A stretch of DNA of 64,000 nt from Scytolyngbya sp. HA4215-MV1 (GCA_019359045.1 JAHHIA010000009.1:186001-250000); one strand, 5' to 3'; counted from the first letter of the stretch, positions 52,314-62,919 are shown. Made by a program: numbers and translations. Notes: generated from the letters alone by a model not told the origin.

Positions 52314-53843
52314 CTACAGCCTTCGCCAGTTACGGTTATCTCGATTCAGCAACAACTCGGATTCAACGGGTCCCCAGGTTCCTGCTTCGTAGAGTGAAAT
52401 GGCTTCGGGTGCGGCAGGTGCATCCCAAACTTCCAACAGCGGTGTGAGAATTCGCCAGGAGGCTTCGACTTCATCACCCCGAGTGAATAGTGTCTGATCG
52501 CCCAACATACAGTCAATCAGCAGACGACTATAGGCGTCTGTATTCGCTTGACCAAAAGCAGTGGCATATCGGAAATCCATATCCACCGATCGAGTTCTGA
52601 GAGACGTTCCCGGTGTTTTCACTTCAAATCGCATCGAAATCCCTTCATCGGGCTGAATGCGCAGTGCCAGAACGTTAGGGTTGGCTTGCTTAGCCGCTGA
52701 CTGGAACATCAGAAACGGTACTTCCCGAAACTGGATCGCGATTTCTGACATTCGCTTGGGCATGCGCTTGCCAGTTCGCAAATAGAATGGCACGCCTTTC
52801 CAGCGCCAGTTGTCAATTTGTAGCTTCAAAGCCGCGTAAGTTGGGGTAGTGGAACCCGGCGCAGCCCCTTCTTCCGATCGGTAAGCGGGCACTTGTTTAC
52901 CCTTCATCCAGCCAGCCGTATATTGTCCGCGAATTGCTGAAAAATCAAGATTTTCCAGGTCAGCTAAACGACTTGCCTGGAGTATTTTTACTTTTTCATT
53001 GCGGATACTGTCTGCTTCCAAGGAGTTGGGAGGCTCCATTGCTGTCAGACAAAAGAGTTGCATTAAGTGGTTTTGCACCATGTCTCGTAATGCACCTGAT
53101 GTCTCGTAATATCCGGCGCGTCCCTCTAAGCCCACCGTTTCAGCAACCGTGATCTGAACGTGATCAACAAACTGACGATTCCACAACGGTTCAAAGATGG
53201 CATTAGCAAACCGGAAAACCATCAGGTTTTGCACGGTTTCTTTCCCCAGGTAGTGGTCAATCCGGTAGATTTGCTCTTCATTGCAAACCTGTCGCACCAC
53301 TCGATTGAGGATCTGGGCGGAGCCAATATCCCGACCAAAGGGTTTTTCAATCACCAATCGCTGCTTGCGGGGGTCTTCGATCATCTTGGCTGCCCCCAGT
53401 TGCTGCACCGCTTCACCAAAAAATTTGGGGGCAACAGAAAGATAAAAAACTCGATTGCCGCGTGTTCCTCGCTGCGTATCTAATTCACTGAGAAAGATCT
53501 TAAGCTTTTGATAGCTTTCAGGATTATCGATGTCACCAGGGCAATAGTACAAGCCTCTGGCAAAATCATCCCAAATGGCAGGCGCACCAATCCCGCCACC
53601 AAACTCTTCGACGCCTTCGCGCATGTGTTCCCGGAAGAAGTCGTGGCTCCAATCTCGACGGGCGACTCCAACGATCGTCAATTCGGGCGGCAACCTTCGT
53701 TCGCGCTTCATCTGATAAATAGCCGGGACAAGCTTCCGTTGAGTCAGGTCACCGGAGGCACCAAAAATGACTAGAATTTGAGGTTCTGGAATGCGATCTT
53801 GTTGTAAGCCAACGCGCAGTGGGTTTTCAAGCAGAGTGACCAT
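52314..53843 (-). CDS. zwf: Glucose-6-phosphate 1-dehydrogenase
   Basis: G6PDH (509 residues from ATG 53843) catalyses the first step of the oxidative pentose phosphate pathway, making NADPH in the dark. Visible are the NADP site [20 protein letters not shown], the active-site motif [20 protein letters not shown], and [14 protein letters not shown]. The C-terminal region is complete ([20 protein letters not shown]). The frame stays open for ten codons upstream from a TTG, but [20 protein letters not shown] is the family start. It is followed by opcA. Confidence 0.97.
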   Translation of the reverse strand: MVTLLENPLRVGLQQDRIPEPQILVIFGASGDLTQRKLVPAIYQMKRERRLPPELTIVGVARRDWSHDFFREHMREGVEEFGGGIGAPAIWDDFARGLYYCPGDIDNPESYQKLKIFLSELDTQRGTRGNRVFYLSVAPKFFGEAVQQLGAAKMIEDPRKQRLVIEKPFGRDIGSAQILNRVVRQVCNEEQIYRIDHYLGKETVQNLMVFRFANAIFEPLWNRQFVDHVQITVAETVGLEGRAGYYETSGALRDMVQNHLMQLFCLTAMEPPNSLEADSIRNEKVKILQASRLADLENLDFSAIRGQYTAGWMKGKQVPAYRSEEGAAPGSTTPTYAALKLQIDNWRWKGVPFYLRTGKRMPKRMSEIAIQFREVPFLMFQSAAKQANPNVLALRIQPDEGISMRFEVKTPGTSLRTRSVDMDFRYATAFGQANTDAYSRLLIDCMLGDQTLFTRGDEVEASWRILTPLLEVWDAPAAPEAISLYEAGTWGPVESELLLNRDNRNWRRL

Positions 53844-53946
53844 AGGCAGTAGGGGAGAAGAGAGTGCGGGCAATAGGGCAGTAGACTAGAAAGAGATTTT
53901 CGGGTAAAGCATGGCTGTGAAACAACGCTGCCTTACCCGCAACGGT

Positions 53947-55098
53947 CTAAACAGTTGCCAATTGTTTAGCTTTGTCTTCGAGCGATCGCATCAAAGATTC
54001 AAAGGGTTGAACGAACTTATCGATACCTTCATCGAGTAACTCGTCCATGACTCGATCAAGATTGATGTCAATATCGGCATCTTTCAAGCTTTCGATCAAG
54101 GTATAGGCATTGTCGAGGTTCGATTCAAGCCGATCGGCAACATCGCAATGGTCAGCGCAAGCTTCGATCGTCGCAGGAGGCAGGGTATTGACGGTATCGG
54201 CTCCAACCAGTTCATCCACATACATCACATCGTTGTAGTTAGGATTTTTGGTGCTGGTGCTTGCCCACAACAGCCGCTGCACTTTAGCCTTGTGAGGGAC
54301 TAAAGCTTGCCAGCGATCGCTTTCGACAATTTTCTTGTATTCCTGGTAAGCAATCTTGGCATTGGCAATGGCAACTTTTCCTTGAATGGCAGCAAGCTTG
54401 GCTGAAACTTCAGGGGTGGAGATGCCTTTACTTCGTAACAGTTCTATACGATCGTCAATTTTGCTATCGATGCGGCTGAGGAAAAAGCTCGCAACGGAGG
54501 CAATGTTGTGGATGGGTTGCCCCTTGGCGACGCGCTGCTCCAGCCCTCGGATATATGCCCAGGCAGCGTCAATGTAGCTTTTTACAGAGAATAGTAACGT
54601 GACATTCACGTTAATGCCTTCGCTGATGACTTGTTCTACTGCGGGCAAGCCTTCCGGTGTACCAGGAATCTTGATCATCACATTCTCTCGCTCGATCGCT
54701 TGGAAGTAGCGCCGTGCCTCGGAGATCGTTTTTTCGGTATCCCGGGCAATGATGGGAGGGACTTCGATACTGATGTAGCCATCCAGTCCGTTGGATGCCT
54801 CATAAACTGGACGAAAGATATCGCAAGCCTGGCGAATATCCTCAAAGATCAGCGTTTCGTAGATCTCGAGCAGGGGTTTCCCGGCTCTGATCCCGGCTTC
54901 GATCGCCGCGTCGTAGATTTGGTTACCGACGATCGCTTTTTCGAAAATAGCTGGATTGGAGGTGATCCCGCGCAATCCTCGCGTTTCAATCAGACGCTTG
55001 AGTTCGCCAGACTCAATCAAATCGCGGGTCAAATTATCCATCCAGATACTCTGACCCAGTGCAGCGATTTCTAAAAGAGGGTTTTGTGTGACAGTCAT
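53947..55098 (-). CDS. tal: Transaldolase
   Basis: Transaldolase (383 residues, the long TalB-like form) transfers dihydroxyacetone units between sugar phosphates. Motifs are GLRGITSNPAIFEKAIVGNQ, NVTLLFSVKSYIDAAWAYI, and LLWASTSTKNPNYNDVMYVD with the Schiff-base Lys. The C-terminus LDEGIDKFVQPFESLM is intact. It sits between fbp (64 bp upstream) and zwf (103 bp downstream) on the same strand. Confidence 0.96.
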   Translation of the reverse strand: MTVTQNPLLEIAALGQSIWMDNLTRDLIESGELKRLIETRGLRGITSNPAIFEKAIVGNQIYDAAIEAGIRAGKPLLEIYETLIFEDIRQACDIFRPVYEASNGLDGYISIEVPPIIARDTEKTISEARRYFQAIERENVMIKIPGTPEGLPAVEQVISEGINVNVTLLFSVKSYIDAAWAYIRGLEQRVAKGQPIHNIASVASFFLSRIDSKIDDRIELLRSKGISTPEVSAKLAAIQGKVAIANAKIAYQEYKKIVESDRWQALVPHKAKVQRLLWASTSTKNPNYNDVMYVDELVGADTVNTLPPATIEACADHCDVADRLESNLDNAYTLIESLKDADIDINLDRVMDELLDEGIDKFVQPFESLMRSLEDKAKQLATV

Positions 55099-55162
55099 GC
55101 TTAATCGCTCCTGGTGGTTTATCCTTCGCCATTCTTGACCGATGACAAGTGGCGATCGTCCA

Positions 55163-56227
55163 TCAGCGTTTCATCGCCAACTTGTCTTCTTCTTCGCGCT
55201 TCTGTTCATGAATGAAGGACTCGACCAGCGACACATCCTCTTTGCTACCGATTACGAGCGGCGTCCGAGCGTGCAGCTTTTCTGGCAATACATCCAGAAT
55301 GTCTTGGGTGCCAGTACTGGCACGTCCTCCAGCTTGCTCCATCAAAAAAGCTAAGGGAGCAGATTCATAAAGCAGGCGCAGTTTGCCTTCTGGCTTTTTC
55401 ACCGTACCCGGATAGAGAAACACCCCTCCCTGAAACAGAATGCGGTGGAAATCTCCCACTAAAGCACCACTGTAGCGAGCGGTATATCCTTCATGGCGGT
55501 GTACGTAGCGGGTGTAATCTCGAATCGATTCGTCCCATTGCCAGAAGTTGCCTTCATTGACACTGTAGATGGGACCATGCTCCGGGACTTGAATATTCTC
55601 GTTGGAAAGAATGAATTCCCCTAAGCTGGGATCAAGGGTGAAGGCGTGTACCCCTCGCCCAATGGAATACACCAGCATGGTGCTGGGTCCATACAGGATA
55701 TATCCCGCTGCAATCTGTTTACGTCCGCTTTGAAGTAGATCTTGAGCGGAGCCATCCACATCGGTGCCTTCTTGTTGCCGGATGGCAAAAATAGAGCCGA
55801 CGTTGATATTGGTATCAATGTTGGAAGAGCCGTCGATCGGGTCATAGAGCAAGGTATATCGACCGATCGGGCAGTTTTCTGGAATGTAGTAAGGTTGCTC
55901 CATTTCTTCAGAAGCTAACCGACAGACCAATCCGCTCTGCTGAAAGACAGAAATAAACACCTCATTGGCATAAACATCCATCTTTTTGACCGACTCGCCC
56001 TGAACATTCACATCGCCTGTGAATCCCAAAACGCCTTCCATTAAGCCCGCACGGCTGAGCCGGCGAGCAATCAGCTTGCCAGCCAAGGCGATCCGGTTCA
56101 TCAGAGCACTTAAGTCCTGAGCATCGGCAGAGAAACTTTGTAGTTGTTGCAAAACATGACGAGAAAGGGTCATGCAGTCACGATCCAGTGCGCGATCGCG
56201 ATCCTGAGGTTGGTAGGCATCAACCAT
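55163..56227 (-). CDS. fbp: Fructose-1,6-bisphosphatase class 1
   Basis: FBPase class I (354 residues) converts fructose 1,6-bisphosphate to fructose 6-phosphate in gluconeogenesis. Motifs are [49 protein letters not shown] (metal site) and [20 protein letters not shown]. It is the first gene of the fbp-tal-zwf-opcA block. A cyanobacterial dual-function FBP/SBPase (class II-type) would be encoded elsewhere. The AKR/ndh genes nearby are not part of this unit. Confidence 0.96.
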   Translation of the reverse strand: MVDAYQPQDRDRALDRDCMTLSRHVLQQLQSFSADAQDLSALMNRIALAGKLIARRLSRAGLMEGVLGFTGDVNVQGESVKKMDVYANEVFISVFQQSGLVCRLASEEMEQPYYIPENCPIGRYTLLYDPIDGSSNIDTNINVGSIFAIRQQEGTDVDGSAQDLLQSGRKQIAAGYILYGPSTMLVYSIGRGVHAFTLDPSLGEFILSNENIQVPEHGPIYSVNEGNFWQWDESIRDYTRYVHRHEGYTARYSGALVGDFHRILFQGGVFLYPGTVKKPEGKLRLLYESAPLAFLMEQAGGRASTGTQDILDVLPEKLHARTPLVIGSKEDVSLVESFIHEQKREEEDKLAMKR

Positions 56228-56468
56228 TTTTGTATCCTCCCTGTAGCGTAGGGCTGAACCCAGAGGTTTCTAGGTTACAGATGCCTTAACACCTCCTATC
56301 TTAGGGAGGGTTTCTCAAAACGACAGGGAACTTTAGGTCATCTATAGAAATGGACTGCTTGTGTGTGCTGGCATACACCTGGTTTAACCCACCGTCCGCC
56401 GAGCAAAGACTTGACGATCGCGTCACATTTCTGCACGCTAAGGGGCATACACCACTCAGAGCAACTAT

Positions 56469-57788
56469 ATGAGCGAATCAGAACATGGGTCAGGGCATGG
56501 GCTTCGGCTTTTTGGTAAAACCATCCCTCTTTACGTCCAAATCCTGATTGCCCTGTTGCTTGGGGTTGGATTGGGAATTTTGTTAGGGGCGGGTCAACCT
56601 AGCCCCCAGGCTGCCTTAATTGCTAAAGATCTGGCAATTCCCTGTAGCTTGGTGCTCAAAGCATTGCGTGCACTTGCTACCCCTCTGATTTTGCTGGCAG
56701 TGTTGCACTCCTTTCTTACCACCAACATTCCCGGTCGAGCTGGACGGCGACTGGCAGTGCTGTTGCTGACAAACACTCTAGCAGCGATTTTGATCGGTCT
56801 TTTGGTTGCCAACGTGTTGCAACCAGGGAAATGGGAGCGCCTTACCCTACCCGCCGATGCAGAGACGGTGACAAAAAGCTTTGACCCCTGGGGGTTGCTG
56901 GAAAGTAGTGTGCCAGAAGCGGTACTCAAACCCTTAGTCGATAACAACGTCATTCAGTTGATTGTCCTGGCGCTAGCATTTGGCATCGTCTTGCGGGGGC
57001 TGAAAAATAAACAGATTGCTGAGGGCAAGACCGACTATGTGGCAGTTGAACAGTTTGTCACCATCTTTTTTGAGGCAGTGATCCGCATCTTGATGTGGGT
57101 GATCCTGTTGGTGCCAGTGGCGGTCTTCGGAATTGTGGCGAAAACAGTGACGCTCCAGGGTTTCAGTCCATTCAAAGCCTTGGGTGCATTCATCATTGCT
57201 GTACTGCTGGCATTGTTTCTACAAGGCTGCTACTACCTCGTGCGGGTCAAGCTGGGTTCGTGGATCACGCCCAAACGGTTTCTAACGGGAGGTTCAGATG
57301 CGCTCTTGACTGCTTTTTCGACTGCATCCTCAACCGCCACGATGCCTGTCACTTTTCGGGGTCTCCTGGAGAAAGTGGGATTGCGCGAATCGTCTGCATC
57401 TCTGGGCGCGTTGGTTGGCAGCAACTTCAACAATGATGGCACGGCACTCTACGAAGCGATGTCGGCTCTGTTCATCGGTCAAGTGCTGGGGTTGAACCTG
57501 AATCTAGAACAGCAGTTGGTTGTAATTTTGACTTCCATTTTTGCTTCGGTCGGTGCAGCAGGGATCCCCGAAGCAGGATTAGTCACGATGACTCTGGTGT
57601 TCACCGCGGTGGGTTTACCTACGCAGTATATTGCCTTGTTGATTACGGTCGATTGGTTTCTCGATCGCTGTCGCACTGCGCTCAACGTCATGGGCGACAT
57701 GACAGTCAGTTGTCTGTTGGATGGGAAGGAGCGCAAGCAAGAACTAGAACCTGGGTTAGAAGAGGTTTTGATGCCAGAAGTAGATTAG
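56469..57788 (+). CDS. Dicarboxylate/amino-acid:cation symporter (DAACS)
   Basis: This 439-residue symporter has eight membrane helices and two re-entrant hairpins. Motifs are LFGKTIPLYVQILIALLLGV in TM1, LKALRALATPLILLAVLHSF, AFSTASSTATMPVTFRGLLE (HP1 serine-rich loop) and GALVGSNFNNDGTALYEAMS, the TM7 NxDGT motif with Asn in place of the usual Met. HP2 is IFASVGAAGIPEAGLVTMTL, and TM8 ends RTALNVMGDMTVSCLL. Transports Glu/Asp or C4-dicarboxylates with Na+ or H+. Divergent from fbp. Confidence 0.93.
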   Translation: MSESEHGSGHGLRLFGKTIPLYVQILIALLLGVGLGILLGAGQPSPQAALIAKDLAIPCSLVLKALRALATPLILLAVLHSFLTTNIPGRAGRRLAVLLLTNTLAAILIGLLVANVLQPGKWERLTLPADAETVTKSFDPWGLLESSVPEAVLKPLVDNNVIQLIVLALAFGIVLRGLKNKQIAEGKTDYVAVEQFVTIFFEAVIRILMWVILLVPVAVFGIVAKTVTLQGFSPFKALGAFIIAVLLALFLQGCYYLVRVKLGSWITPKRFLTGGSDALLTAFSTASSTATMPVTFRGLLEKVGLRESSASLGALVGSNFNNDGTALYEAMSALFIGQVLGLNLNLEQQLVVILTSIFASVGAAGIPEAGLVTMTLVFTAVGLPTQYIALLITVDWFLDRCRTALNVMGDMTVSCLLDGKERKQELEPGLEEVLMPEVD

Positions 57789-57931
57789 TCAAGCAGGAAG
57801 GAGGAGGCAATGGGAAAAGGAATTTCAACTCAAAACTCGAAACTTTCTCTGCTCCCTGATTCCTCCCACCACGTATTAACAGGCTTGCTATCCTGAAGGA
57901 AGTTGCCCTGCCGGATCTTGTGAGTGAATCT

Positions 57932-59122
57932 ATGAGCCAACAACCTACCCGTATCTGCATTCTTGGTGGAGGCTTTGGGGGGCTTTATACGGCACTTCGT
58001 CTCAGTCAGTTGCCCTGGTCTAGCACAGAGAAGCCTGAAATCGTTTTGATTGACCAAAAAGATCGCTTTCTCTTCACGCCCTTGCTTTATGAATTGGTGA
58101 CGGGAGAACTGCAAACTTGGGAAATTGCCCCGCCATTTGAAGAAGTTTTGGCAAATACGGGGGTGAGGTTTTTTCAAGCAGCAGTGGCAGCGATCGACAT
58201 CGAGGCAAAGCGAGTCCATTTTTGCGATCACCCTGATCTGACCTACGATCGCCTGGTATTGGCAATGGGTGGCGAAACACCGCTGGATCAGGTGCCAGGG
58301 GCACAGTCTTATGCTATTCCCTTTCGGACGATCGCCGATGCCTACCGCCTGGAAGAACAGTTGCGAATTTTGGAAGAGTCCGATCGCGAAAAAATCCGAA
58401 TTGCGATCGTCGGGGCAGGCTATAGCGGCGTAGAACTGGCGTGCAAACTCGCCGATCGCCTCAAAAACCGAGGACGGATTCGTCTGGTCGAACTCTCCAA
58501 CCAAATCCTCAAAAACTCGCCAGAGTTTAATCGTCAGGCTGCTAGCCAAGCCCTGTCCGATCGAGGCGTTTGGCTCGATTTAGAAACGGCTGTAGAAGCA
58601 ATTTCAGTCGAAAGCATTTCTTTGCTCTATAAAGCCAAAGTAGATACGATCCCGGTCGATCTGGTGCTATGGACAGTGGGTACTCAGGTGGCTGAAGCAA
58701 TGCGCTCGCTGCCGCTCAAGCAAAATCCGCGCCATCAAATTGTCGTGAACCCCACCTTGCAATCCCTCGATGATCCCAACATTTTTGCCCTGGGCGATCT
58801 GGCAGACTGCAAAGATGCTGATGGCAAACAAGTTGCCACCACAGCCCAAGTCGCCATGCAACAGGCCGACTATGTGGGATGGAACCTTTGGGCATCGCTG
58901 ACCGATCGTCCCCTCCTGCCCTTCCGCTACGAGCATTTGGGCGAAATGATGGCACTCGGCATCGATAATGCCACCCTGACCGGGATGGGGGTGAAGCTCG
59001 ATGGATCACTCGCTTATGTGGCGCGTCGCCTCGCCTATCTCTATCGGATGCCTACCCTGGAACATCAACTCAAAGTCGGGCTGAACTGGATCGCCCGTCC
59101 ACTGATGGACGCTTTGAATTAA
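57932..59122 (+). CDS. ndbB: NAD(P)H:quinone oxidoreductase, type II (NdbB-like)
   Basis: This 396-residue flavoprotein (ATG 57932; GTG at 57920 is an alternative) has two Rossmann motifs: ICILGGGFGGLYTALRLSQL (FAD) and IAIVGAGYSGVELACKLADR (NAD(P)H). Other landmarks are FLFTPLLYELVTGELQTWEI and NIFALGDLADCKDADGKQVA. It resembles Synechocystis Slr1743 (NdbB), a demethylphylloquinone reductase used in vitamin K1 (phylloquinone) synthesis. It is a peripheral membrane enzyme with no TM helices. Its stop overlaps the convergent cysS stop by four bases. Confidence 0.88.
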   Translation: MSQQPTRICILGGGFGGLYTALRLSQLPWSSTEKPEIVLIDQKDRFLFTPLLYELVTGELQTWEIAPPFEEVLANTGVRFFQAAVAAIDIEAKRVHFCDHPDLTYDRLVLAMGGETPLDQVPGAQSYAIPFRTIADAYRLEEQLRILEESDREKIRIAIVGAGYSGVELACKLADRLKNRGRIRLVELSNQILKNSPEFNRQAASQALSDRGVWLDLETAVEAISVESISLLYKAKVDTIPVDLVLWTVGTQVAEAMRSLPLKQNPRHQIVVNPTLQSLDDPNIFALGDLADCKDADGKQVATTAQVAMQQADYVGWNLWASLTDRPLLPFRYEHLGEMMALGIDNATLTGMGVKLDGSLAYVARRLAYLYRMPTLEHQLKVGLNWIARPLMDALN

Positions 59123-60579
59123 TCCCGATGCCAGAGGGTGACACCACCTGCTTTATCGATCAGCGTAATCCCTTGAGCTTTCAGTTCATCACGGATACGA
59201 TCGCCCTCTGCCCAATTCTTCGCCTGCCTCGCTTCTTTTCGCTGTTGAATCAGCGCTTCGATTTTGGCATCGGTAAAACCGATTGTTAGATCCCCGCTCA
59301 TTGAAGAATGAGCAACTATCTTGCCAGAAAGTGTTTCGAGTCCCAAAACTTTTGCAAGGCTAACAAAGGTTTGAAATTGAAGCTGTAGCTGCTCAATAGG
59401 CAGATCGAGCCGGCCCTGATGTACCAGTTGGTTACCCTCGCGACGCAGATCCTTTGCCAACTCAAACAGCACCGAGAGGGCGATCGGGGTATTGAAATCG
59501 TCATCCATTGCTTCGTTAAACCGATCGACGATCGCCTGATCCAACGCTTCCCCATCCGACCAACCCGGTAGCGCTTGGAACTTCGCTCCATACTGAAAAG
59601 CTTCTTGCATGGTTCTCCAACCACTTGCAGCCGCTTCTAATCCCTCAGCTGTAAAGTCGATCGGCTTACGGTAGTGCGCCTGAAGGACAAAGAGACGAAA
59701 TGCCATGGGGTCATATTCCTTTAGCAAATCGCGAGTCAGGCGAATATTGCCGATCGACTTCGACATTTTCTCGCCATCCATATTGACAAAACCGTTGTGC
59801 AACCAGTAGCGCGCCAGCGGCTTGCCCGTCACCGGTTCACTCTGAGCAATCTCATTCTCATGGTGAGGAAACTGCAAATCCATGCCCCCCGCATGGATAT
59901 CGATCGACTCGCCCAACTCCTGCCGTACCATTGCCGAGCACTCAATATGCCAACCCGGACGTCCCTTGCCCCAAGGCGACTCCCAGGCAGGCTCACCCGA
60001 TTTCGCAGCTTTCCATAGGGCAAAGTCAAACGGATCTTTTTTCTTCTCACCTTCCTCGTCGGTCTCGACCCGACCACTTGCTCCCGCCTGCATCTCGTCG
60101 AGCTTGCGTCCAGAGAGTTTGCCGTAGCCAGAGAATTTTCGTACCGAGTAGTACACATCTCCATCAGCAGCATAGGCATACTGACGCTGTTCCAACTCAT
60201 GAATCAGACGTTGAATCCCATCAATCGTATGAGTGGCTCTAGGATAAGAATCTGCGCGCAGGATATTCAGTCGATCGGCATCCTCAAAATAGGCGGCAAT
60301 AAAGCGATCGGCAACTGCTTGCATTGTCGAGCCTTCACTGACTGCCCGCTTCAGAATCTTGTCATCAATATCGGTGAAATTCTGCACATAGCGCACGTCA
60401 TAACCCAAATGCCTGAGGTAGCGCCGCACCACATCAAAAATGATGAAAACCCGGGCATTGCCCACATGAAAGTAGTTGTACGCCGTAATGCCGCACACAT
60501 ACATGCTCACCTTGCCAGGTGCCAGCGGCTCAAACAATTCCTTGCAGCGTGTCAGGGTGTTGTAAATCGTCAAAGGCAT
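59119..60579 (-). CDS. cysS: Cysteinyl-tRNA synthetase
   Basis: CysRS (486 residues from ATG 60579) is a class Ia synthetase. Visible are ITAYNYFHVGNARVFIIFDV (HIGH-like motif HVGN), the zinc site (CGITAYN, WHIECSAM and HHENEIAQSE), and GEKMSKSIGN (KMSKS). The C-terminus EGDRIRDELKAQGITLIDKA is typical. The frame is open for 50 more codons upstream, but those residues are unrelated to the family. Confidence 0.96.
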   Translation of the reverse strand: MPLTIYNTLTRCKELFEPLAPGKVSMYVCGITAYNYFHVGNARVFIIFDVVRRYLRHLGYDVRYVQNFTDIDDKILKRAVSEGSTMQAVADRFIAAYFEDADRLNILRADSYPRATHTIDGIQRLIHELEQRQYAYAADGDVYYSVRKFSGYGKLSGRKLDEMQAGASGRVETDEEGEKKKDPFDFALWKAAKSGEPAWESPWGKGRPGWHIECSAMVRQELGESIDIHAGGMDLQFPHHENEIAQSEPVTGKPLARYWLHNGFVNMDGEKMSKSIGNIRLTRDLLKEYDPMAFRLFVLQAHYRKPIDFTAEGLEAAASGWRTMQEAFQYGAKFQALPGWSDGEALDQAIVDRFNEAMDDDFNTPIALSVLFELAKDLRREGNQLVHQGRLDLPIEQLQLQFQTFVSLAKVLGLETLSGKIVAHSSMSGDLTIGFTDAKIEALIQQRKEARQAKNWAEGDRIRDELKAQGITLIDKAGGVTLWHRD

Positions 60580-60685
60580 GGCACAGGTCAATAAATCAGG
60601 GGTCGTGGTCGTACATGATTGCATATCACCCAAGCTTGATGCAGGCTGAGCAGCCAAGCAGAGTGATCTTAAATCCAGTCTGGAA

Positions 60686-60700
60686 TGATAATGAATCTCA
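60686..60700 (+). promoter_or_regulatory. Zur-like box upstream of COG0523 GTPase gene
   Basis: TGATAATGAATCTCA matches the cyanobacterial Zur consensus TGATAAnnATTATCA at 11 of 13 fixed positions. It lies 133 bp before the GTPase start, in the divergent cysS spacer. Single site, judged by eye. Confidence 0.45.
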
Positions 60701-60832
60701 AATTCACCATAATGGAAGAAGAAATGCACAAGATCCTATTCTATTGTTAGGATTTGATACAGGTTTCCGTTCCGATTATCCAAATCCCACTATCTTTCGA
60801 TCCCATTGTCTGACGTTATTGACAATCGCGCT

Positions 60833-62044
60833 ATGCAATCAGCCGTTACCTCTGCTTCGACTGGAATGGACGCACCCAAACACGGTTTACCCGTCACCAT
60901 CATTACGGGTTTTTTGGGCAGCGGCAAAACAACCCTCCTCAACCATATCCTGACTAACCAGCAAGGGCTAAAAACTGCGGTATTGGTCAACGAGTTTGGT
61001 GAGATTGGCATCGACAACGAGCTAATCATCACGACCGATGACGACAACATGGTGGAGCTAAGCAATGGTTGCATCTGCTGCACCATCAATAACGACCTCG
61101 TGGAAGCGGTCTACAAAGTGCTGGAGCGCTCAGACAAAATTGACTATCTCGTGGTGGAAACCACGGGACTCGCAGATCCCCTTCCCGTCGCTCTCACCTT
61201 TTTGGGTACCGAACTGCGTGACATGACTCGACTGGACTCGATCGTCACCGTGGTAGACTCCGAAAACTTCAGCCTGGATCTGTTCAATAGCGAAGCCGCT
61301 TACAACCAAATTGCTTACGGCGACATCATTCTCCTGAATAAAACAGATTTGGTCGATGAAGCCGATCTGGATGTTCTGGAAGTCCGCATTCGGGACATTA
61401 AAGAAGGCGCCAGAATTCTCAGAACGGTGAAAGGTCAAGTACCTTTAGCACTGCTATTGAGTGTGGGACTATTCGAGTCTGACCAGTACTTTGATGCAGA
61501 AACGACAACCCAAGCACGCGATCATGATCACGATCATGCCCATCATCATGCTGATCAGGCTCATCATGGGCATGACCACCTCGATCACGACCACGATCAT
61601 GACCACCATGAGCACGACCACCCCGATCATCATGGGCATGAAGATCATTCAGCTTGTGATCACGACCACGGACACTGCACCCACGACCACGACCACCACC
61701 ACTCCAATCACCTGGAAAATGATGGCTTCACTTCACTCTCTTTTCAGAGTGATAAACCCCTCGATATCCGAAAGTTCCAACATTTCCTAGATAACCAGCT
61801 TCCCCCCAGCATTTTCCGCGCAAAAGGCATTCTCTGGTTCACTGAAAGTCCCAAGCGCCATGTCTTCCACCTGAGTGGCAAGCGTTTTTCTCTGGATGAT
61901 GATGAGTGGAGAGGACAACCTAAAACTCAGCTGGTTTTCATTGGACAGGAATTGGACCACGAGACGCTACGATCGCAACTGGAAAAATGTGTTGCTATCC
62001 CCACGGTCAGTCGGGGCAAAGGATTTGGCAAATCATCGGGATGA
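60833..62044 (+). CDS. COG0523 (CobW/YjiA-type) GTPase with His-rich loop
   Basis: This 403-residue G3E GTPase (ATG 60833) has a Walker A ITGFLGSGKTTLLNHIL, the metal-binding CxCC motif NGCICCTI, the Walker B VVETTGLADPLPV and the guanine motif NKTD. Residues about 227-295 form a loop with dozens of His and Asp residues (DHDHDHAHHHADQAHHGHDH and similar). The C-terminal CobW_C domain follows (FHLSGKRFSLDDDEW). Such proteins are GTP-dependent metallochaperones or zinc-allocation factors (ZagA/ZNG-like). The His-rich loop and the Zur-like box point to zinc, not cobalt. Divergent from cysS. Confidence 0.9.
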   Translation: MQSAVTSASTGMDAPKHGLPVTIITGFLGSGKTTLLNHILTNQQGLKTAVLVNEFGEIGIDNELIITTDDDNMVELSNGCICCTINNDLVEAVYKVLERSDKIDYLVVETTGLADPLPVALTFLGTELRDMTRLDSIVTVVDSENFSLDLFNSEAAYNQIAYGDIILLNKTDLVDEADLDVLEVRIRDIKEGARILRTVKGQVPLALLLSVGLFESDQYFDAETTTQARDHDHDHAHHHADQAHHGHDHLDHDHDHDHHEHDHPDHHGHEDHSACDHDHGHCTHDHDHHHSNHLENDGFTSLSFQSDKPLDIRKFQHFLDNQLPPSIFRAKGILWFTESPKRHVFHLSGKRFSLDDDEWRGQPKTQLVFIGQELDHETLRSQLEKCVAIPTVSRGKGFGKSSG

Positions 62045-62070
62045 GTCAGAAAATCGCTTGAGGATACGTT

Positions 62071-62370
62071 TTGGAGTCTGCTCAAGAAGTTCTGGTCTGT
62101 CAGTACACGAACTGTTTAAATAACGGCTCTGCTGAGGTGCTGGCAGCATTTGTTGCTAACCCGGTAGCAGGGGTAACGGTGAGCGGCTGCGGGTGTCAGG
62201 GGCAATGTAATCTGGGACCCACTGTGCGTATCTTGCCCTCGAATGATTGGTATTGTCGGCTCAAACCTGACGATGTAGCTGCGATCGTTGAGCAACATCT
62301 CAAAGGCGGAAAACCTGTAACAGCTCTACTGCATCCTCGACTGCATCCGCAAGAGTTGCACCAAAGCTAA
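62071..62370 (+). CDS. Thioredoxin-like (2Fe-2S) ferredoxin-type protein
   Basis: This 99-residue protein has the thioredoxin-fold 2Fe-2S pattern: VLVCQYTNCLNNGSAEVLAA, then SGCGCQGQCNLGPTVRILPS, giving four cluster-type cysteines (Cys10/Cys15 and Cys40-Cys46 region). The start is TTG at 62071, supported by GAGGA seven bases upstream and by an in-frame stop just before it. It starts 26 bp after the GTPase gene, so the two probably form an operon. It may carry electrons or sense iron/redox state. Confidence 0.85.
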   Translation: MESAQEVLVCQYTNCLNNGSAEVLAAFVANPVAGVTVSGCGCQGQCNLGPTVRILPSNDWYCRLKPDDVAAIVEQHLKGGKPVTALLHPRLHPQELHQS

Positions 62371-62415
62371 GGAGAATCAGCAAAATCTTGATTTCATTTA
62401 GGGAATGACCCACGA

Positions 62416-62865
62416 ATGCGCGTGATTGCCCAACGAGTTCAATCTTCTCAGGTCATAGTCGAAGGTCGAATTGTGGGAAAAATCGGGCGAGGTCTCAATC
62501 TGCTGATAGGGATCGCAGCTACAGACACTGCAACAGAACTCGACTGGATCGCGCGAAAGTGTTTGGAATTAAGAGTCTTTCCAACCGAACAAGGCGATCG
62601 ATTTGACCAATCCGTGCAGGAGATTGGCGGTGGATTGCTCGTGATCAGCCAATTTACCCTGTATGGAGACTGTCGCAAGGGTCGTCGTCCCTCGTTCGAT
62701 CGGGCTGCCCCACCCGAGCTCGCAAAGCCGCTGTATGAATATTTTGTCAGTCAACTCCGATTGAGCGGTTTGCCAGTAGAAACCGGTATCTTTGGGGCAA
62801 AAATGCAGGTTGCGATCGAAAATGATGGTCCAGTCACCCTCCTATTAGAACGAGAAGCCCCCTGA
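62416..62865 (+). CDS. dtd: D-aminoacyl-tRNA deacylase
   Basis: Dtd (149 residues) removes D-amino acids and Gly mischarged on tRNA. Motifs are [40 protein letters not shown] (SQFTL motif) and [10 protein letters not shown] (Gly-cisPro motif). Length is normal. It lies 45 bp after the 2Fe-2S gene on the same strand. Confidence 0.96.
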   Translation: MRVIAQRVQSSQVIVEGRIVGKIGRGLNLLIGIAATDTATELDWIARKCLELRVFPTEQGDRFDQSVQEIGGGLLVISQFTLYGDCRKGRRPSFDRAAPPELAKPLYEYFVSQLRLSGLPVETGIFGAKMQVAIENDGPVTLLLEREAP

Positions 62866-62919
62866 ACTGAGAGTTAAATGTTCTTTCCGGATAGCTTCTC
62901 CTGTCGTTCGCTAAGGAAG

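Noticed and set aside
61461-61790. Met/Ile/Thr-rich open frame overlapping the GTPase gene
   Set aside because: It is a frame-shifted reading of the His/Asp-rich repeat codons of the real gene.
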